This document shows, one piece after another, positions 60,655-64,000 of a stretch of DNA of 64,000 nucleotides (the stretch's first letter is position 1; the number at the start of each line of letters is the position of its first letter). The notes beneath the pieces are model-generated. The model was not told where the DNA came from, ran no database searches, and saw only the letters and a list, made by a program, of their open reading frames with translations. The position numbers and the translations under genes are program-made. Origin of the DNA: Emiliania huxleyi CCMP1516 (Eukaryota > Haptophyta > Isochrysidales > Noelaerhabdaceae); contig NW_005201327.1 of the NCBI RefSeq assembly GCF_000372725.1, positions 84,313-148,312 on the forward strand, written 5' to 3'.

Positions 60655-61020
60655 CAATCACCAATGACGCCAAGACTCCGCCGGTTGAGTCAAAGAAACG
60701 ACCGGCACCGGCGAGCGATTCCAGCATCGGGGACGGCCAGCCCGAGCCGCGCAAGGCGGCTCGCACGCTTTTTCCAGCGGAGTTGCCGTAGCTGATTGTC
60801 GTCACTGTGAGAGCTCGCGCCTCACAGCTCCCATCGCGCCTCACCAGCCAGGACTTCGTCTTCGAGCTTCGAGGCGGCCAAGACCAAGATCGCTGAGCAG
60901 GCCGCCGTCATCGCCGGCAAGGCTACCACCATCGCCGACTTGGAGTCGTCACTTTCTCTCGAGGCTGGCATGCACCAGGTGGCGGCGGGCAAGGTTGCAG
61001 GTCTCGAGGCGCAGATCGGC
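60655..61020 (+). CDS. possible coiled-coil protein fragment, 2 exons
   Basis: A frame reading A-K-T-P-P-V-E-S-K-K-R-P-A-P and ending A-R-T-L-F-P-A-E-L-P joins, through a phase-consistent GT-AG intron (about 60788-60848), to E-A-A-K-T-K-I-A-E-Q-A-A-V-I-A-G-K and A-D-L-E-S-S-L-S-L-E-A-G-M, a heptad-rich helix. After 61020 repeat sequence begins (element A, then element B), so the gene may be cut off. Start and end are not defined. Confidence 0.35.
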
Positions 61021-61084
61021 GCGTGTACGAGGGCTGTGTTAGCGCCAGTGTGCGCGCCAGTCCCGTGCCCACAGTTGTGCGAGG

Positions 61085-61275
61085 GAGTTCGGTTCTAAAA
61101 TTCTGAGGGAGGGTGTAGAGGATGTAGAGTGTAGAGCACTGTAGAGCTGTAGAGATGTAGAGCGCTGTAGAGCTGTAGAGCTCTACATCCGCCGCGTGAC
61201 GAGGCGCCTGCGTTGTAGAGCGATGTAGAGGCGCTCTACAACGTGAAATCTCTACAACAAACTCTACATCATAAG
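61085..61275 (-). repeat. element B copy 2 (inverted)
   Basis: CTGAGGGAGGGTGTAGAGGA ... GTAGAGCGCTGTAGAGCTGT ... TCTCTACAACAAACTCTACA. Faces copy 3 at 61797 across about 520 bases. Confidence 0.9.
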
Positions 61276-61304
61276 CGGCGAACGAGGCACGGTCGCTCTC
61301 CGAC

Positions 61305-61598
61305 ATGAGGCGCGTTGCACTTGCCAGTGCTGCCCTGGCCTTCTGTCTGCCCGCCCAATGGGTGGCAGATGCCTCTGCTGCTGTGGCATGCCTCACGGCT
61401 GCGACTGGCCGGCGCCTCGGCGCGTCAGCTCGGCTCGGCGTAGCGATCGTGGCCAGCGCAACTCGCCTGGACTCAACGCTCAGCCAGGAGCTCCCGCACG
61501 CGCTGGCGCGAGTCATGGCGCAGATAAGGCGTCTGAATGCTCGCCTCGCCTCGCGCAAATGCGACCGTCCTCGCAGCCGACAGTCCACCGCCTGCTAA
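61305..61598 (+). other. open frame between inverted element B copies, not assigned
   Basis: The plus frame has a signal-peptide-like start (M-R-R-V-A-L-A-S-A-A-L-A-F-C-L), but the minus frame over the same bases is equally open and would join element B as an intron (donor GTAGAG at about 61275). Neither has a recognised family. Confidence 0.25.
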
Positions 61599-61796
61599 AG
61601 AAGCACAGCGACGAATGCGGCACCGGCGACACATGGCAGGCTGGTCATGACGCAGTTATAGGGTGTTGTGTGCCGTCAGAGGGACTCTCTGTGTGTCAGG
61701 GATAGTCAGGGCTGTCCATCAGAGCTTCACTAAGCTCGGTAAAACCCCATTAGCGCGGCTCGACCTCTTTGAGTCACTGCCTTCCCGGCGGTTTGG

Positions 61797-61975
61797 CTGT
61801 AGAGCCTCTACAACAAACTCTACAACAAAATCGCGCTCTACATCGCTCTACAACGCAGGCGCCTCGTCACGCGGCGGATGTAGAGCTCTACAGCTCTACA
61901 GCGCTCCAGAGCGCTCTACATCTCTACAGCTCTACAGCGCTCTACACTCTACATCCTCTACATCCTCCCTCAGCT
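61797..61975 (+). repeat. element B copy 3
   Basis: Starts GTAGAGCCTCTACAACAAAC and ends TCCTCCCTCAG; about 90 percent identical by eye to copy 1. Confidence 0.9.
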
Positions 61976-62009
61976 AAAATTCTTTTCTTCGCACAACACT
62001 GCGTATCTC

Positions 62010-62377
<368 letters not shown>

Positions 62378-62441
62378 TTGTGCGAGCGAGTGTTTCTAAA
62401 TTTTTGCCTGTAAAATTCTATCTTCGCATTAAGATTCTCTT

Positions 62442-62698
62442 CTTCGAGCCAACCAGCCGCCGTAGTTGCACCCGTCCCAGTGCGTGCCGCTGAGGTGCTC
62501 GAAGAGCGACAGCGTGCGCGGCACTCGCGCTTCGCCGATGTCGCACGGGACGCATCCCGGTAGCCTCGTGCGGTGGTAGATGCACACCGAGTTAGGGCCC
62601 ACGCCGACGCAGCGCGTGGCGAGGGTGATGGCGCCCTTGGGGTGGTTTAGGTAGCCCTGCGCCTCGTGGAGCCACGCCTTGTCGTTCAGCTCGACGGC
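62442..62698 (-). CDS. exon of an unidentified protein between element A copies
   Basis: From a likely acceptor (GTCACAAG then GCC at 62698) the frame reads A-V-E-L-N-D-K-A-W-L-H-E-A-Q-G, then V-G-P-N-S-V-C-I-Y-H-R-T, P-G-C-V-P-C-D-I-G and H-W-D-G-C-N-Y-G-G-W. This is high-quality protein sequence with four Cys and aromatic residues. Both sides begin the same element A string (GGCTCGAAGAA(A/G)AGAAT on the minus strand), which looks intronic. The neighbouring exons were not found: upstream would run under the plus-strand ankyrin gene. Family unknown; it could be a remnant. Confidence 0.4.
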
Positions 62699-62704
62699 CT
62701 TGTG

Positions 62705-62800
62705 ACGACAAATTCTTTTCTTTCCATTTGTAGTGCCAGTCCGAGCCAGTCTGCTGTGAGAGGGGCTTGTATGGTAAAATTCTTTTCTTCGAGCCAGAAG
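62705..62800 (-). repeat. element A copy, probably intronic
   Basis: Minus strand: CTGGCTCGAAGAAAAGAATT, CTCTCACAGCAGACTGGCTC, then a second AAAGAAAAGAATT before the acceptor-like GTCACAAG at 62699. Confidence 0.75.
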
Positions 62801-62840
62801 CTGGCCGCGCGACGAGCACACAGAAGAAGTCGAGTGAGGG

Positions 62841-64000
62841 ATGAAGGAGGCCGAGGAGACAGGCCAGGACAGTGCCAATGTGCGGGCGCGCTTTCAACAG
62901 TTCCGCGAGGAGACGGGGCGGCTGCCCGAGGCGGGTGCTGAGGAAACGGGCGGAGATGTGTCATCGGCGGTGGCAGCCGAGATGGCTCGCCAGTGCAGCC
63001 GCGTGGACATGGGCCCGGCCTCACCAGACCGGGTCCCGGACAGGATTGTGGACGCGGCAGGGGAGGGCAACGAGGCGGTGGTGCTGGCGTGGATGGACGC
63101 CGCCGGCGGGCAGGTCGACGCGACGTTCGAGTCGGGCGATACTGGCGGATTCACCCTGCTGATGTACGCTGTCGCCAACGGGCAGGAGAAGCTTGTCGAC
63201 TTGCTGCTGGGACGCGGCGCCAAGGTCAACCAGCAGGCCAGCAACGGCATGACCGCGCTGATGCACGCCGTCCTGAGCAATCGGCCGCCGATCGTGCGCC
63301 GCCTGCTCGGGCTGGGAGCGGACCTGAAGGCGCGCGCCGCAAACGGCAAGACCGCGCTGCAGTTTGCCAAGGAGAAGGGCTTCGATGGGTGCGTCGCCGC
63401 CTTTCGCCAGCACATCGAGAGGGTGACGTCGAATTTGCGCGAGCGCGGGAGCGGTGGGGTCAGCGAGGGTGGCAGCAAGGAGGCGGCCACCGAGGGCGCC
63501 GCCGACACTGGCGAGGATGGCAACTGCGAGGTTCCCTTGGAGATCCTGCTTGCGGCGGGCGGGCGCGGTGAGCCCACAAGCATGGCAAACGTGCTCGAAT
63601 GGGTTGACAGGGAAGAAGGGCGGGCCAACGCGACCTTCGATGCGTCGGCGTTCCTCGCGATCGCCTCGAAGAGGTGCGGCCCTGGCAGCGCCGCCCCTCA
63701 AGGCAGTGCTGTGAGGGGCTGCACGCTGCTGACGGCCGCTGCCCGCAGCAACAACGTGCACCTGGCAGAGGCGCTGCTAGACCGCGGCGCGGAGATTAAC
63801 AAGCGGGACAGCAGCTGCATGTCGGCGCTGATGCACGCCGTTGCCCACGGTCAGGAGGACATGGTCAAGTTGCTGCTGAAGCGGGAGGCGGAGGTCGACC
63901 CGCAGGACAGGAAGGGCATGACGCCGCTGCTTGACGCCGTCACCCGGGGCGAGGAGAGGCTTGCCGAGGCACTGCTTCGGGCGGGCGCGGAGGCTGACCA
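62841..64000 (+). CDS. ankyrin-repeat protein, partial (C-terminus beyond window)
   Basis: ATG 62841 opens a frame that stays open to the window end (386 codons). After a charged N-terminus (M-K-E-A-E-E-T-G-Q), ankyrin units begin about residue 75. Examples are T-L-L-M-Y-A-V-A-N-G-Q-E-K-L-V-D-L-L-L-G-R-G-A, T-A-L-M-H-A-V-L ... I-V-R-R-L-L-G-L-G-A, then, after a linker, T-L-L-T-A-A-A-R-S-N-N-V-H-L-A-E-A-L-L-D-R-G-A and more. No introns are needed in this part, unlike the ankyrin gene at 29735. Protein-protein binding is the expected role; nothing more can be said without the missing end. Confidence 0.8.
   Translation, partial: MKEAEETGQDSANVRARFQQFREETGRLPEAGAEETGGDVSSAVAAEMARQCSRVDMGPASPDRVPDRIVDAAGEGNEAVVLAWMDAAGGQVDATFESGDTGGFTLLMYAVANGQEKLVDLLLGRGAKVNQQASNGMTALMHAVLSNRPPIVRRLLGLGADLKARAANGKTALQFAKEKGFDGCVAAFRQHIERVTSNLRERGSGGVSEGGSKEAATEGAADTGEDGNCEVPLEILLAAGGRGEPTSMANVLEWVDREEGRANATFDASAFLAIASKRCGPGSAAPQGSAVRGCTLLTAAARSNNVHLAEALLDRGAEINKRDSSCMSALMHAVAHGQEDMVKLLLKREAEVDPQDRKGMTPLLDAVTRGEERLAEALLRAGAEAD

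Overview
This window looks like nuclear DNA of a eukaryotic microalga. It is very GC-rich and gene-dense, with genes on both strands. Its nuclear-type protein families are F-box/RCC1, SET, MBD/PHD, ARID/SAP, NHL/BTB, CHAT, FAS1 and ankyrin. It carries a complex I subunit gene, many short introns (63 to about 330 nt, one of 786), microsatellites, and two interstitial blocks of CCCTAA telomere-type repeat. The mix of high GC, mostly GC-AG introns and Ala/Pro/Gly-rich proteins fits a haptophyte of the Emiliania/Gephyrocapsa kind best. That assignment is inference; nothing here proves it.

Layout. 0-5.5 kb: partial glycosyltransferase (-), a protein with a UAP56-binding-like motif (+), a 180-bp satellite array, an F-box/RCC1 gene (+) and a broken copy of its 5' end. 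7-17 kb (-): SET-domain gene, MBD + double PHD gene, and a 1438-residue ARID-SAP-HTH gene in six exons. 18-20.3 kb: mitochondrial DnaJ (+) and NDUFS8 (-). 21-25.4 kb: repeat-dominated (180-bp satellite, two telomere-like blocks, a 1.45-kb fold-back structure). 25.7-28.8 kb: small membrane protein (+), NmrA/SDR oxidoreductase (-), and a TIR-bounded element beside the latter's start codon. 29.7-36.4 kb (+): ankyrin gene with seven exons and a copper nitrite reductase (nirK) with six. 38-49.6 kb (-): FAS1 protein, beta-helix protein, CHAT-domain protein, small plastid-like membrane protein, WW-FHA-WW protein and PARP-finger-like protein. 51-58.5 kb: metallophosphatase (+), multipass membrane protein (-), polyQ protein (+), NHL-BTB protein (+). 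59-64 kb: glycosyltransferase fragment (-), repeats, and an ankyrin gene (+) running off the end.

I could place 30 introns by hand with phase-consistent frames across thirteen genes: 19 begin GC, 9 begin GT and 2 begin GA; all end AG, usually followed by G. Several are copies of one dispersed, orientation-specific sequence family, and several are flanked by 10-27 nt direct repeats. One copy has an 18-nt perfect duplication. This looks like an active or recent introner system and is the most interesting feature of the window.

The genes do not form one pathway. Recurring themes are chromatin reading (SET, MBD-PHD, ARID-SAP-HTH), repeat-scaffold proteins (RCC1, NHL, ankyrin) and organelle metabolism (NDUFS8, DnaJ, nirK). 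All splice assignments were made by eye and need transcript support.
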